Source of the DNA: Streptomyces sp. NBC_00691
GTDB lineage: Bacteria > Actinomycetota > Actinomycetes > Streptomycetales > Streptomycetaceae
Reading direction: 5' to 3'
NCBI RefSeq assembly: GCF_036226665.1
Contig: NZ_CP109007.1
Span: forward strand, 1,488,001 to 1,552,000
Length of the DNA stretch: 64,000 nucleotides
Program-made: the position numbers and the translations under genes
Notes under the pieces: model-generated
Told to the model about the DNA's origin: nothing
The model's database searches: none
What the model saw: the letters and a program-made list of their open reading frames with translations, nothing else
Part shown: piece after piece, positions 8,365-17,007 of the stretch
Numbering within the stretch: position 1 is the first letter of the stretch
How the letters are laid out: the number at the start of each line of letters is the position of its first letter

Positions 8365-8958
8365 TCAGGGCATCAGGGGCGGGCGGGGCTCGTCGGCCCG
8401 CCGCGGGCCCTGAGAGGCGTCCTCGCGGATGACCTCACCCTGGACGACCTTGCCGTCCGGGCGGTGGATACGAGCCTGCTGAAAGGCGTCCTGGAGGCTG
8501 CCGGGAGGCGCGGCGGCCATACGGCGCTCGGCGGCCCGGTCCGCGTACCGCCCGAGGAGCGAGCGGACCGGCGGGATCAGCAGGAGCAGGCCGAGGGCGT
8601 CCGAGATCAGGCCGGGGAGCATCAGGAGCAGACCGCCCAGCATCAGGAAGCCGTTGCGGTCCTCCGCGCCCGTCCGCTCCGGCGCCGGCGGCACGGCGCC
8701 CGCCTGCGCGGCGGCCTGGGCCTGCTGGAAGGTCGAGGTGAGGTTGCGGAAGGCACGGCGGCCCGCCCGCTTGACGACGGCGGCACCGAGCACGATGCCG
8801 CCGACGAGCAGGGCGAAGACGGTGAGTCCGCCCGCCACGTCCGCCACCACCGTGAGCAGCCAGATCTCGAGGACCAGCCAGGCGGCGACGGCGAGTGGAA
8901 GGAAGGTACGCGCGCGTGAGCGCTTGGGGGCGAGGGGAGGCGTTGCGCCGGTCGTCAT
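8365..8958 (-). CDS. fxsA: FxsA-family membrane protein
   Basis: A 197-residue protein. Residues about 18-60 hold two helices (FLPLAVAAWLVLEIWLLTVVADVAG... and LLVGGIVLGAAVVKRAG), followed by a soluble loop. Then comes the conserved LMLGGLLLMLPGLISDALGLLLLIPPVR segment that defines FxsA. The basic C-terminal tail is cytoplasmic. E. coli FxsA relieves exclusion of phage T7 by F plasmid when overexpressed; its housekeeping role is unknown. The gene follows the mannosyltransferase by 73 nt on the same strand and may be co-transcribed. Confidence 0.93.
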   Translation of the reverse strand: MTTGATPPLAPKRSRARTFLPLAVAAWLVLEIWLLTVVADVAGGLTVFALLVGGIVLGAAVVKRAGRRAFRNLTSTFQQAQAAAQAGAVPPAPERTGAEDRNGFLMLGGLLLMLPGLISDALGLLLLIPPVRSLLGRYADRAAERRMAAAPPGSLQDAFQQARIHRPDGKVVQGEVIREDASQGPRRADEPRPPLMP

Positions 8959-9031
8959 GGTCCCCAGTGTGCCTGGGGCTCCGCCGGAACGTCGTAAAGG
9001 AAGGATCAGTACGGGACGCCCCGGCAGGGGG

Positions 9032-9808
9032 TCAGGAGGCCTTGCGGCCGAGCTTCCTGCCGACCTTCTCCGCCCGCGCCGACAGGCCCCAGCCGGTGAC
9101 CCGCCAGAGCGCCTCGACGACGATGTTCCGGCTCATCTTCGAGTCGCCGATCTCGCGCTCCACGAAGGTGATCGGGACCTCGACGACATGGAAGCCGGCG
9201 GCGACCGCGCGACGGGCCAGGTCGACCTGGAAGCAGTACCCGGCCGAGGCCACGTCCTCCAGGCCCAGGCCCTCCAGGGTCTCCTTGCGGAAGGCCCGGT
9301 AGCCGCCGGTGACGTCGCGGATCGGCACGTCGAGCATCACGCGCGAGTAGAGGCTGCCGCCCCGGGAGATGAACTCGCGGGACTTCGGCCAGTTCACGAT
9401 CCGGCCGCCCGGCACCCAGCGGGAGCCGAGGACGAGGTCCGCGCCCTTGAGGGCGGTGAGCAGCCGCGGGAGCTCCTCGGGCTGGTGGGATCCGTCGGCG
9501 TCCATCTCGACGAGGACGCCGTACCCGTGCTCGATGCCCCACCGGAAGCCGGCCAGGTAGGCGGCGCCGAGCCCCTCCTTGCCCTTGCGGTGCAGGACGT
9601 GCACATGGTCGTCGTCGGACGCGATCTCGTCCGCGAACTTGCCCGTGCCGTCAGGGCTGTTGTCGTCGGCGACGAGGATGTGCGCCTCGGGTACGGCTTC
9701 CCGCACCCGCGCGACGATCGGCTTGATGTTCTCCGCCTCGTTGTAGGTCGGAATGATCACCAAGGCCTTGCCGAGCGGGCCGTAACGCCTCTGGCCACCG
9801 TCGTTCAC
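9032..9808 (-). CDS. ppm1: polyprenol-phosphate mannosyltransferase (Ppm1 catalytic domain)
   Basis: The start is GTG 9808, behind GAAGGGG, giving 258 residues. It is a GT-A GT2 enzyme: ALVIIPTYNEAENI at the N-terminus, VADDNSPDGTG, the metal-binding MDADGSHQPE at about residue 95, then GSRWVPGG and the C-terminal GYCFQVDLA...EVPITFVER. It transfers mannose from GDP-mannose to polyprenyl phosphate on the cytoplasmic face. The product feeds protein O-mannosylation, which in Streptomyces also affects phage infection and antibiotic sensitivity. The protein is the free-standing catalytic form, without the acyltransferase domain fused in some mycobacteria. Confidence 0.92.
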   Translation of the reverse strand: MNDGGQRRYGPLGKALVIIPTYNEAENIKPIVARVREAVPEAHILVADDNSPDGTGKFADEIASDDDHVHVLHRKGKEGLGAAYLAGFRWGIEHGYGVLVEMDADGSHQPEELPRLLTALKGADLVLGSRWVPGGRIVNWPKSREFISRGGSLYSRVMLDVPIRDVTGGYRAFRKETLEGLGLEDVASAGYCFQVDLARRAVAAGFHVVEVPITFVEREIGDSKMSRNIVVEALWRVTGWGLSARAEKVGRKLGRKAS

Positions 9809-10310
9809 TACTGCCCCTTCGGATACATACACAGGCCCCCACCATAGCGAGGTCCCCGGAGTGCTCCGGCGCGGCGGGTCGGCCGTGAGGGGCGGGGGCG
9901 GCGGCCGGAGGGGCGGGAACCGCGGGTGAGGCGGTGGCCCGGCGGGGCCGTACACGCGTGTGACGTGCGGTGCGGGGCCCGTCGTCCTTCGGTCCGACCC
10001 GGGATCCGCTGGCGGCGGATCGACCGAAAGCCGTTGTCTACTGAACGTCCGGGCCCCACCCGGGTCGCACCTTCCGCCGGAGAAACCTTCCCTCGCGGCC
10101 GAGGCGCGGGCGGCGTTCGGCGCATGCGTGGAGATGCTGTCCGGTCGGACGTCCTGTGGTGGACGCGGAGAACCTACCCGCCCCCGACGGTCGACTGTCA
10201 ACACCCGCTTGACCTGCGGATACTTCCCAAAAGGCCAGGCCGGAGGGGAAGATCCGCAGGTCGGGGACAAACGTGCGGAAGGGCTGTCCCTGGTGGGACA
10301 TATCCCTACA
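9809..10310. other. long leader/promoter region upstream of ppm1
   Basis: These 502 bp hold no convincing gene. On the reverse strand TTGACA (10201-10196) and TAGGTT (10176-10171), 19 nt apart, form a plausible housekeeping promoter about 360 nt upstream of ppm1, which would give a long 5' leader. The 11-mer GTCTACTGAAC at 10036-10046 recurs twice near 19.4 kb. The codon-like bias of the region is weak and I reject the overlapping ORFs. Confidence 0.4.
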
Positions 10311-11954
10311 TCACTCGTTCGGCCGTACGAAGACCGGCTGCCCGTGCACCACCGTCCGCAGACAGACGGGGAGATCCACTCCGGGGGACAGATCGGGCAG
10401 ACCGGGCGTTCCGGAGCGCGGGTCGGTGGACCAGCGGGCCACCCGGTCGTCGGGGGCCTGGACGACGAGCTCCTCGGTGCGCCAGACCGCGTAGTCGGCC
10501 GGTGCTCCCGGGACGAGCGTCCCCGCGTCGTCGCGGCCCACGGCCCGCCACCCGCCCCGCGTGTGGGCCGTGAAGGCGGCCCGGGCGGAGATCCGGTGCT
10601 CGGGCGTGCGGTGGAAGGCGGCGGCCCGGACGGTGCCCCAGGGGTCGAGCGGGGTCACCGGGCTGTCCGAGCCGAAGGCAAGCGGCACACCGGCGCGCAG
10701 CAGCGCCGCGTACGGGTTGAGGGTGCGGGCCCGCTCGGCTCCGAGCCGGTCGGCGTACATGCCCTCCTCGCCGCCCCAGAGCGCGTCGAAGGCGGGCTGG
10801 ACGGAGGCGGTGAGGCCGAGCTCGGCGAAGGCGGCGACGGTCTCCGGGGTGAGCATCTCGACGTGCTCGACGCGGTGCCGGGCGGCCCGGATCCGCGCCA
10901 GGCCGAGCTTCTCGGCGGCGGCCCTGACGCCCTCGACGACGGCGGTCACGGCGGCGTCCCCGATGGCGTGGAAGCCGGCCTGGAGGCCCGCCTCGGTGCA
11001 GGCCACGACATGGAGGGCGATGGTGGCCGCCTCCAGGTGGGCGGCGCCGGTGTGGGCGGTGTCGGTGTGGTCGGCGTAAGGCTCGTGGAGGCACGCCGTG
11101 TGGGAGCCGAGGGAGCCGTCGGCGAAGAGGTCGCCGGCCGCGCCCAGGGCGCCGAGTGCACGGGCCCGCTCCACGTCGAGGTCCGCCCAGTAGCCGACGA
11201 TCCGGGGGCCCGCCTCGTCGCGGGCCAGGTCCAGGAGGCCGGTGAAGTCGTCCTCGGAGGAGATCCGGGGGCCGCCGCACTCGTGCAGGGTGCCGATGCC
11301 GAGGGAGGCGGCGCGGCTCCGGGCGGCGCGCTGGGCCTCGGTGCGCTGGCGCGCGGAGACGGCGCCGAAGGCGGCGGCCCGCACGGCGTGGTGGGCGTCA
11401 CCGGTGAGCGGCCGCTGCCCGTCGTGAAAGCCGTCCAGGGCGCGGACGCCGGGAACGAGGTCCAGGAGGGCGGTGGTGACGACGGCCGAGTGGACGTCGA
11501 TACGGGTGAGGTAGAGCGGGCGGCCGCCGGTGAGTTCGTCGAGTTCGGCGCGGGTGAGCGGGCGGCGCTCGGGCCAGCGGGAGGCGTCCCAGCCGTGACC
11601 GATGAGGATGCGGTCCTCGGGGCGGGCTGCGGCGTGGGCGCGGATCAGCTCCGCCGCCTCGGCGAGCGAGGCGGCGGCGGACAGGTCGAGCCCGGTGAGG
11701 GCGAACCCGGTGGCGGTGGTGTGGACATGCGCGTCGACGAACGCCGGGGTGACGAGCGCACCCTCCAGGTCGACCACCTCGTCCACGCCGGTGGCGAAGG
11801 CGTCGGCCGCGCCCTCCGAGCCCACCCAGGCGACATGCCCGCGCTCCACCACCATGGCGGTGGCGAAGGGATCGGCGGGGCTGTGGACTTCTCCACCGCG
11901 CAGCAGCACCGTGCGGTGTTCGGCGGGAGACGCAGGAGGCATGGACTCACTCAT
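10311..11954 (-). CDS. YtcJ-like amidohydrolase (amidohydrolase_3)
   Basis: A 547-residue metal-dependent hydrolase. The N-terminal beta-sandwich ends in LVTPAFVDAHVHTTATG (metal-binding HxH). The barrel contains GHGWDASRWPE, ADGSLGSHTA, the histidine-bearing HAIGDAAV and RVEHVEM, and the C-terminal FGSDSPVTPLDPW with the catalytic aspartate. The closing sandwich includes GTLVPGAPADYAVW. Relatives include exoenzyme regulator AepA-type and N-substituted formamide deformylases; the substrate cannot be told from sequence. There is no signal peptide. It lies downstream of, and on the same strand as, the Lrp regulator, with a 181-nt gap rich in CGCGCG. Confidence 0.9.
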   Translation of the reverse strand: MSESMPPASPAEHRTVLLRGGEVHSPADPFATAMVVERGHVAWVGSEGAADAFATGVDEVVDLEGALVTPAFVDAHVHTTATGFALTGLDLSAAASLAEAAELIRAHAAARPEDRILIGHGWDASRWPERRPLTRAELDELTGGRPLYLTRIDVHSAVVTTALLDLVPGVRALDGFHDGQRPLTGDAHHAVRAAAFGAVSARQRTEAQRAARSRAASLGIGTLHECGGPRISSEDDFTGLLDLARDEAGPRIVGYWADLDVERARALGALGAAGDLFADGSLGSHTACLHEPYADHTDTAHTGAAHLEAATIALHVVACTEAGLQAGFHAIGDAAVTAVVEGVRAAAEKLGLARIRAARHRVEHVEMLTPETVAAFAELGLTASVQPAFDALWGGEEGMYADRLGAERARTLNPYAALLRAGVPLAFGSDSPVTPLDPWGTVRAAAFHRTPEHRISARAAFTAHTRGGWRAVGRDDAGTLVPGAPADYAVWRTEELVVQAPDDRVARWSTDPRSGTPGLPDLSPGVDLPVCLRTVVHGQPVFVRPNE

Positions 11955-12135
11955 GCGACCAGGCTAGGACCTGCCGGGACCCGGTTTGTCCGGCAGGTCC
12001 CCCTTGAGGGCCCCACGCGCGCGCGGGGAGCCGGCCGCGCACCTGTCGCCGCCACCCGCCGCTCGCACGAGGGCCCACGCGCGCGGGGAGCCGCACCCGG
12101 GCGCCGTACGGCCCCGCCCGGCGCGCCCGCCCCGG

Positions 12136-12576
12136 TCAGATGCGCGGCGGCCGCGCCTCGTACGGGGTGGAGAGGACGACGGTGGTGCGGCTGGAGACAC
12201 CGGCCTGGGAGCGGATGCGGCTGAGCAGGTGCTCCAGCTCCAGCGGGGTGGCGACCCGGACCTTGAGGATGTAGTTCTCGTCACCGGCGACGCTGTGGCA
12301 CGCCTCGATCTCCGGGATGTCGGCCAGCCTGTCGGGGGTGTCGTCGGGGGAGCTGGGGTCGAAGGGTTTGACCGAGATGAAGGCGGTCAACGGCAGGCCG
12401 ACGGCCTCCGGGTCCACCACGGCCGCGTAGCCGCGGATGACTCCGCGCTGCTCCAGACGGCGGACGCGCTGATGCACCGCCGACGTGGACAGGCCCGTGG
12501 CCTTGCCCAGGTCGGTGTAGCTCATGCGCCCGTCCTTGACGAGCAACTCGACGATCTGACGATCCAGCTCCTCCAT
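12136..12576 (-). CDS. Lrp/AsnC-family transcriptional regulator
   Basis: A 146-residue protein. Residues 1-55 are the Lrp winged helix (MEELDRQIVELLVKDGRMSY, then GLSTSAVHQRVRRLEQRGVI). Residues about 65-140 are the RAM/AsnC effector domain with LTAFISVKP and the GDENYILKVRV segment, where amino acids bind in relatives. Such proteins form octamers and respond to amino acids. The divergent neighbour at 12802 and the downstream amidohydrolase are the nearest possible targets. An ATGCGG/CCGCAT inverted repeat at 12721-12736 lies in the divergent region. Confidence 0.93.
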   Translation of the reverse strand: MEELDRQIVELLVKDGRMSYTDLGKATGLSTSAVHQRVRRLEQRGVIRGYAAVVDPEAVGLPLTAFISVKPFDPSSPDDTPDRLADIPEIEACHSVAGDENYILKVRVATPLELEHLLSRIRSQAGVSSRTTVVLSTPYEARPPRI

Positions 12577-12801
12577 GCGGTGACCCTATTGCTCCCGGGG
12601 AGCGGCGGCACCGCCGGGGTCGACCGCAATCGGGCGGTATGGGTCATCACGGGGCACCTGCGGCGGGCATGTGACGAACGCCACAGGATTGCGTCCGGCC
12701 TGGGGTACTGCCACACGATTATGCGGACGGCCGCATGGGAAGTGCTTGCTGTGGTCGAGGCCGTACAGATCCGGCCGACCCACCCGAGGGGGAGATTCTC
12801 C

Positions 12802-13170
12802 ATGCAGGAGCCTGTTGATTCGGTCGACACGTCCGAAGAGCTCGACGCGTACGACACCTTTGAGATGTTCCGGGTCATCTGCCCGGAGTGCGTGCAGCCG
12901 ATCGCGCTGCTCGCGGACGAGGACGCGCTGCCGGAGCACGCGCTCTGCCCGACGCCGTGGAACCCCTTCGTCCTGACGGTCTGCCCGGGGACGGGTCTGT
13001 CGGCGACCGAGGCCCGCCCGGCCGACGACACCCTGGAGGTACAGGAGCAGGACACCGCCCTGCTCCTGACGCTGCCCCTGGGTCTCGACTGGCGCACACA
13101 GCCCTTCTCCCACGTCGGCGGACCGGGCTCCCGCCCGATCCGGGTGCCGCAGATGCGGCGCGCGGCCTAG
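12802..13170 (+). CDS. conserved hypothetical protein with cysteine cluster
   Basis: The start is ATG 12802 with a GAGGGGGA ribosome site 9 nt upstream; 122 residues. After an acidic N-terminus, ICPECVQPIA (Cys 27 and 30), HALCPTPWNPF (His 46, Cys 49) and LTVCPGTG (Cys 61) look like a metal-binding or redox cluster. The C-terminal half is plain and ends in a basic tail. I recognise it only as a conserved actinobacterial hypothetical. It is transcribed divergently from the Lrp regulator, which may control it. Confidence 0.72.
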   Translation: MQEPVDSVDTSEELDAYDTFEMFRVICPECVQPIALLADEDALPEHALCPTPWNPFVLTVCPGTGLSATEARPADDTLEVQEQDTALLLTLPLGLDWRTQPFSHVGGPGSRPIRVPQMRRAA

Positions 13171-13204
13171 GGAGTGTCCGGACGGGGCCTCCGGGCCCCT
13201 CCGC

Positions 13205-14296
13205 TCACCAGTAGCTTCCCCGCACCATCGCCGCCAGCGTGGCGTGGTGCAGGATCAGGCCGTCGGGGTCCGCGGGCACCTCGACCTCGCCGAAGTGGGC
13301 CTGCCGGTAGGCGATCCTGAGCATCACGATCGCGTGGCGCAGCGCCGCGTAGAGCGTGTGGAACTCCATGTCGCGCGGGATGTGCCCGGTCAGTTCCGCG
13401 TAGCGCCGTTCGACCGCGTCGCGCCGCAGGAATCCGGGCAGTCCGGGCTGCCCGAAGCCGACCGTCAGGTCCTGGAAGAAGCGGTGCAGGTAGACCGCCC
13501 ATCCGAGGTCGACCTCGCGCGGCGCGCAGGCCGCCATCTCCCAGTCGAGGACGGCGGCGGGGACGAATCCGTCGTAGACGATGTTCCCGATGCGCGCGTC
13601 CCCCCAGACGAGGACGGCCGGGCCCTCGTCGGCCGGCCAGTGCGCCTCCAGCCAGTCGAACGCAGACTCGATGAGCGGCGAGGGGGCGAGACCCTCCACC
13701 ACCCAGGCGTAGTAGGCGCGTTGGGCGTCGACGTGCCGGCGCAGCGGCGTTCCCGGACCGTCGGGCAGCAGGAACTCGGCCTCCTTCGCCGGGAACTGGT
13801 CGTGCAGGCGGGCGAGGACCGAGACGGACTCGGCCTCCAGCAGGGCGCGTTCGTCGTCGGTGGCGGCGTGCAGCCAGTTCCCCTCGTACGTATAGGGCAT
13901 GACATCCGGCGGGACCCGGCCCTCGGCGCGGGCCATCACGAAGAAGGGGGCGCCGAGCGGCCCGGGGTCCTCTTCGAGCCACAGCACGCGCGGCACGGGG
14001 ATGTCGGTGTGCTCGCCGACCAGCCGCATGACCCGGTGCTGGCGGGCCATGTCGTAGACGGGGAAGACGGTGTACGCCGCGGGGTCGGCGGCCAGCCGCA
14101 GGGCGCAGCCGCGTACCGGGGCGTCCGGGTGGTCCAGGTCGAAGAGCAGGGTCTCGCTGGACATGCCGTTGGAACCCGGAACGGCGAGCCCGGTGACGCG
14201 GGCGCCGGGCAGCTGCCGGTCCAGCCAGGCGGTGAGCCGGCGCCCGAGTTCCTCGGGGTCGCGGGTGGTGGTGCGGGGGCGGGGCGCGGAGGTCAA
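13205..14296 (-). CDS. aminoglycoside phosphotransferase-like kinase (ACAD10/FadE36 type)
   Basis: The preferred start is TTG 14296 (AGGAG 7 nt upstream), giving 363 residues; an ATG at 14338 would add 14. The fold is APH kinase-like: N-lobe with ETLLFDL and ALRLAADPAAYTVFPVYDMARQ, C-lobe with the catalytic loop VLVWGDARIGNIVYD and the metal aspartate of AAVLDWEMA. The brackets match the phosphotransferase half of ACAD10 and mycobacterial FadE36-type proteins, often linked to acyl-CoA metabolism. The HGD of the Brenner motif is here WGD, a frequent variant in this branch. A CrtC-like gene lies upstream on the same strand and an acyl-CoA dehydrogenase is close by. Confidence 0.85.
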   Translation of the reverse strand: MTSAPRPRTTTRDPEELGRRLTAWLDRQLPGARVTGLAVPGSNGMSSETLLFDLDHPDAPVRGCALRLAADPAAYTVFPVYDMARQHRVMRLVGEHTDIPVPRVLWLEEDPGPLGAPFFVMARAEGRVPPDVMPYTYEGNWLHAATDDERALLEAESVSVLARLHDQFPAKEAEFLLPDGPGTPLRRHVDAQRAYYAWVVEGLAPSPLIESAFDWLEAHWPADEGPAVLVWGDARIGNIVYDGFVPAAVLDWEMAACAPREVDLGWAVYLHRFFQDLTVGFGQPGLPGFLRRDAVERRYAELTGHIPRDMEFHTLYAALRHAIVMLRIAYRQAHFGEVEVPADPDGLILHHATLAAMVRGSYW

Positions 14297-14353
14297 GGGG
14301 AGCTCCTCGGAGAGCCGTCGACAGGGAGGGTTCGGCATGGTGGGGCGGTCGGC

Positions 14354-14474
14354 GCGGGAGGTTCGGCGGCGCAGCCGGGCCGCCGGCGCGGGAGGTTCGG
14401 CGCGGGAGGTTCGGGTGGGGCGGTTGCCGTAGGAGGGCCGGCGCGAGCGGCCGCCGAGGACGCGGGAGGTTCGG
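14354..14474. repeat. four copies of a 13-bp direct repeat
   Basis: GCGGGAGGTTCGG occurs at 14354-14366, 14388-14400, 14402-14414 and 14462-14474, all in one orientation, in the gap between two co-oriented genes. The second and third copies are almost adjacent (14-bp step). No coding role is apparent. Confidence 0.85.
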
Positions 14475-14573
14475 CGCGGTTGGGGCCGCCGGGGACGCGT
14501 GCCTTCGGGTCGCCCGGCGCGAGGGAACGGGGACCTCTCGGCAGTCCGCCCGAAGCGCGGGGGTGACGGTTCC

Positions 14574-15710
14574 TCAGCGGGCGGTCGACGTGTGGTCGGC
14601 GAAGCCGCTGGGGTCGTGGCGGCCGAACGAGCCGTGCTCGAAGATGCCGTAGCCGGTGTGCCCGTCGAGGGTGAAGCGGGCTGCGTGGTCGGTCACGCCG
14701 TACGCCGCCATGGGGTGGGCGGCCGGGTCCGTGAGGTCGTAGACGCGCCGGTCGGTCCAGCCGCGGCCCTGCCAGGTGCCGTGCTGCCAGTCGGTGGCGG
14801 GCGGGTAGCCGGCGCCGACGGCGAGCGGGGAGGAGGCGAGGATGTCGACGCCGATCTCCAGGGGCTTCCCGGTCGGGTCGGTGAGGTGGATCGTGGCCCC
14901 TTCCGGGTGGCGGGTGCCTGTCCGGTAGGTGATCTCGGTGCGGGGCCAGCCGAGTTGGGTGTCGCGGTGGCCGTCGCGTACGAGCAGGGCCTCGTTGAGG
15001 GTGCGGTAGCCGTCGGCGTCCTCCTGGGCGATGACCATGAGGAAGCGGTCCTCGAAACGCATGGGTATCCAGAGCCAGTGGAATCCCTCGGGGCGGAACT
15101 CGGCACCGCGGCCGGGCTCCTCGCCGGGGATCGGGCGGACTCCCCAGCTGCGGTCGCGGGTACCGGTCCACTCCCCCGGGGTGACCGCGAACTCCTCGCC
15201 GCCCGCCCTGATCGTGCCCGCGCAGTGTCCGGCCTGGACGAAGCGGCGGCCCTCCAGGGTGAGGCGGCCGCCGTGTCGCTGCGTGTGGTGGGGTTCCCAG
15301 ACGGCGGGGAAGGCGCCTGTCCAGCTCAGGTCGTACGAAAGGCCCTCGGGGTCGGCCGGGTCGGCCGCGCAGCTCAGGGAGAGGCGCTTGAGGGGCTCGT
15401 CGACCGTGATGGTGAACGGGCCGACGGAGAGGTTCATGCGGTCGTCGCCGAGCGCGTCGGAGGCCCGGACGGCGTGCAGCCGGTCGCCGGCGCGGAGGGT
15501 GGCGTAGGCGTCGACGACCCCGGTGTTCGGGTACACCCCGAGGCCGGCGATGAGCAGGGCGCGTCCGGTGTGGTCGAAGACGTGGAAGATGCAGCGGTCG
15601 TAGGCGTTGCGGTCGCCGCTGACGTGGTGCTTCATCGAGAGCGGGGCCTGGTGCACGGGGTATTCGTCGAGTGCGACGGGCCGGTCGTCGACGTGCCGGT
15701 GCACGGACAT
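14574..15710 (-). CDS. CrtC-like (hydroxyneurosporene synthase-like) domain protein, DUF7065 type
   Basis: ATG 15710 with AGGAGG close upstream gives 378 residues. There are no membrane helices or signal. The composition (many Trp, Tyr and Gly in short beta-like segments, for example VTPGEWTGTRDRSWGVRPIPG and FHWLWIPMRFEDRFLMVI) fits the two-domain beta-barrel of CrtC/AttH-like proteins. These are often found beside phosphotransferases and acyl-CoA dehydrogenases in actinobacteria. No catalytic function is established for this subgroup. Its neighbours suggest lipid, steroid or CoA-ester metabolism; that is inference. Confidence 0.75.
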   Translation of the reverse strand: MSVHRHVDDRPVALDEYPVHQAPLSMKHHVSGDRNAYDRCIFHVFDHTGRALLIAGLGVYPNTGVVDAYATLRAGDRLHAVRASDALGDDRMNLSVGPFTITVDEPLKRLSLSCAADPADPEGLSYDLSWTGAFPAVWEPHHTQRHGGRLTLEGRRFVQAGHCAGTIRAGGEEFAVTPGEWTGTRDRSWGVRPIPGEEPGRGAEFRPEGFHWLWIPMRFEDRFLMVIAQEDADGYRTLNEALLVRDGHRDTQLGWPRTEITYRTGTRHPEGATIHLTDPTGKPLEIGVDILASSPLAVGAGYPPATDWQHGTWQGRGWTDRRVYDLTDPAAHPMAAYGVTDHAARFTLDGHTGYGIFEHGSFGRHDPSGFADHTSTAR

Positions 15711-15870
15711 GGCTGACCTCCTGGTCGGCGAACGCGTGTCTTCCGCGAGAGGACCTGACGGTACGTCAGGTTCCTGTCGAGGGGCCAGAGCCGTGCACCG
15801 GGTACCGGACGAACTGCCGCTCGAATCCCCTCGGCGGTGACCACGGCCGCCGGGGCGCGTTGGTCCGGGC

Positions 15871-16224
15871 ATGACCACGCTGTACACGACCCCCAGCGGA
15901 ATCGGTCGGCACCGACAGGCCGAGCCGCGCCTTGAAGAATCGGTTCCTCACCCGCCGTCGGCGCCCGCGCCGACGGCCGCACCGGCACATCCGCCCGCGC
16001 CGGTCCCCGTACCCGTCCCGGTACCGGCGCAGGCGCCCTCGCCGACCCACCTCCCCGCCGACCCGCCCATCTACAAGGCCGTGCTCTCTCTCTGGGCGAG
16101 CCAGGGGCGCACCCTCCCCGGCCATCGCGACCAGGAATGGGCGCGGCTCGCCTCGGGCCCCGTCTGGGCGGACCGCACGGTACGGGTCAGCGGGACCCTG
16201 GTCCGGCCGGGCGACGGGCGGTGA
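15871..16224 (+). CDS. small proline-rich hypothetical protein
   Basis: A 117-residue reading frame from ATG 15871, divergent from the CrtC-like gene. Residues about 25-60 are a low-complexity linker of Pro, Ala and Val (repeats of PVPVP). The C-terminal 50 residues are a compact segment (IYKAVLSLWASQGRTLPGHRDQEWARLA) that looks like a real small domain and argues that the frame is coding. No function is recognised. Confidence 0.6.
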   Translation: MTTLYTTPSGIGRHRQAEPRLEESVPHPPSAPAPTAAPAHPPAPVPVPVPVPAQAPSPTHLPADPPIYKAVLSLWASQGRTLPGHRDQEWARLASGPVWADRTVRVSGTLVRPGDGR

Positions 16225-16376
16225 CCACCCGCCGATTCTGACGGGAAGGGACGCGCACACGCGGTGCGGCCGGCCGAACCCGGCCTGCCCGGCGTGCACT
16301 CCGGCGTGCCCGGCGCGTGAGCCCGTTCCGCCGGCGCGCGAACCGGTCGGCCAGCCCCGCCCGTGAACCGGGCGCC

Positions 16377-16940
16377 CTAGCGCACCACGCGGTAGCGCAG
16401 GTACACGAACCTGCGGCCGAACGTGCGGGTCTCGACGAGGTCGAGCTCCACCTGACGCTCGTTCCGGGCGAAGAACGGAATGCCACCGCCGACCAGCACC
16501 GGGTAGACGATGACCTGGTACTCGTCGATCAGGTCCAGCGAGGCCGCCTCGGCGGCGAGCGTCGCGCCGCCGATCGCGATGTCGCCCTCCCCCGGCTCGG
16601 CCCGCAACCGCTCGATCTCCTCCGCCACGCCACCGGTGGCCAGGCGCGCACGGCCCCGCACCTCCGTCAGCGTGCGGGAGAACACCACCTTCGGGAGCGG
16701 ATTCCAGAGACCGGTCCACTCGCGTTCCGCCTCGTCGAGCGACCCCTCCTGCTCGGCGGTCTCCCAGTACAGCATCGTCTCGTACAGGCGCCGTCCCAGC
16801 AGATGGACGCCGACCCCCCGGATCTGGTCGATCCAGAAGCGGAAGACCTCGGCGTCGGGGACCGACCAGTCGAAGCCGCCGTCCGGGCCGACGATGTAGC
16901 CGTCGAGCGAGATGTTCATCGAGTACGTCACGCTGCGCAT
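16377..16940 (-). CDS. dihydrofolate-reductase-like / RibD C-terminal domain protein
   Basis: A 187-residue protein with GAGGAGG just upstream of its ATG at 16940. The fold signatures are MRSVTYSMNISLDGYIVGPDG at the N-terminus, LLGRRLYETM in the middle and the nucleotide-binding IAIGGATLAAEA near residue 125. DEYQVIVYPVLVGGGIPFF follows. These are standard for the stand-alone DHFR/RibD-C family (YyaP/YwjB type), which binds NADPH. The true substrate is unknown. It is not part of the riboflavin cluster 40 kb away and stands alone, 67 nt from the acyl-CoA dehydrogenase. Confidence 0.9.
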   Translation of the reverse strand: MRSVTYSMNISLDGYIVGPDGGFDWSVPDAEVFRFWIDQIRGVGVHLLGRRLYETMLYWETAEQEGSLDEAEREWTGLWNPLPKVVFSRTLTEVRGRARLATGGVAEEIERLRAEPGEGDIAIGGATLAAEAASLDLIDEYQVIVYPVLVGGGIPFFARNERQVELDLVETRTFGRRFVYLRYRVVR

Positions 16941-17007
16941 CAGAAGTCCTCCTCGGGGGCGGGAGACCCGCGCGGAGATCGTCGCGACGGCGGGTCCGGC
17001 TGCCCTG

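Noticed and set aside
9032..10270. N-terminal extension of the mannosyltransferase to 412 residues
   Set aside because: The extra residues are Pro/Arg-rich and unlike Ppm1; GTG 9808 has a good ribosome site and gives the family length.
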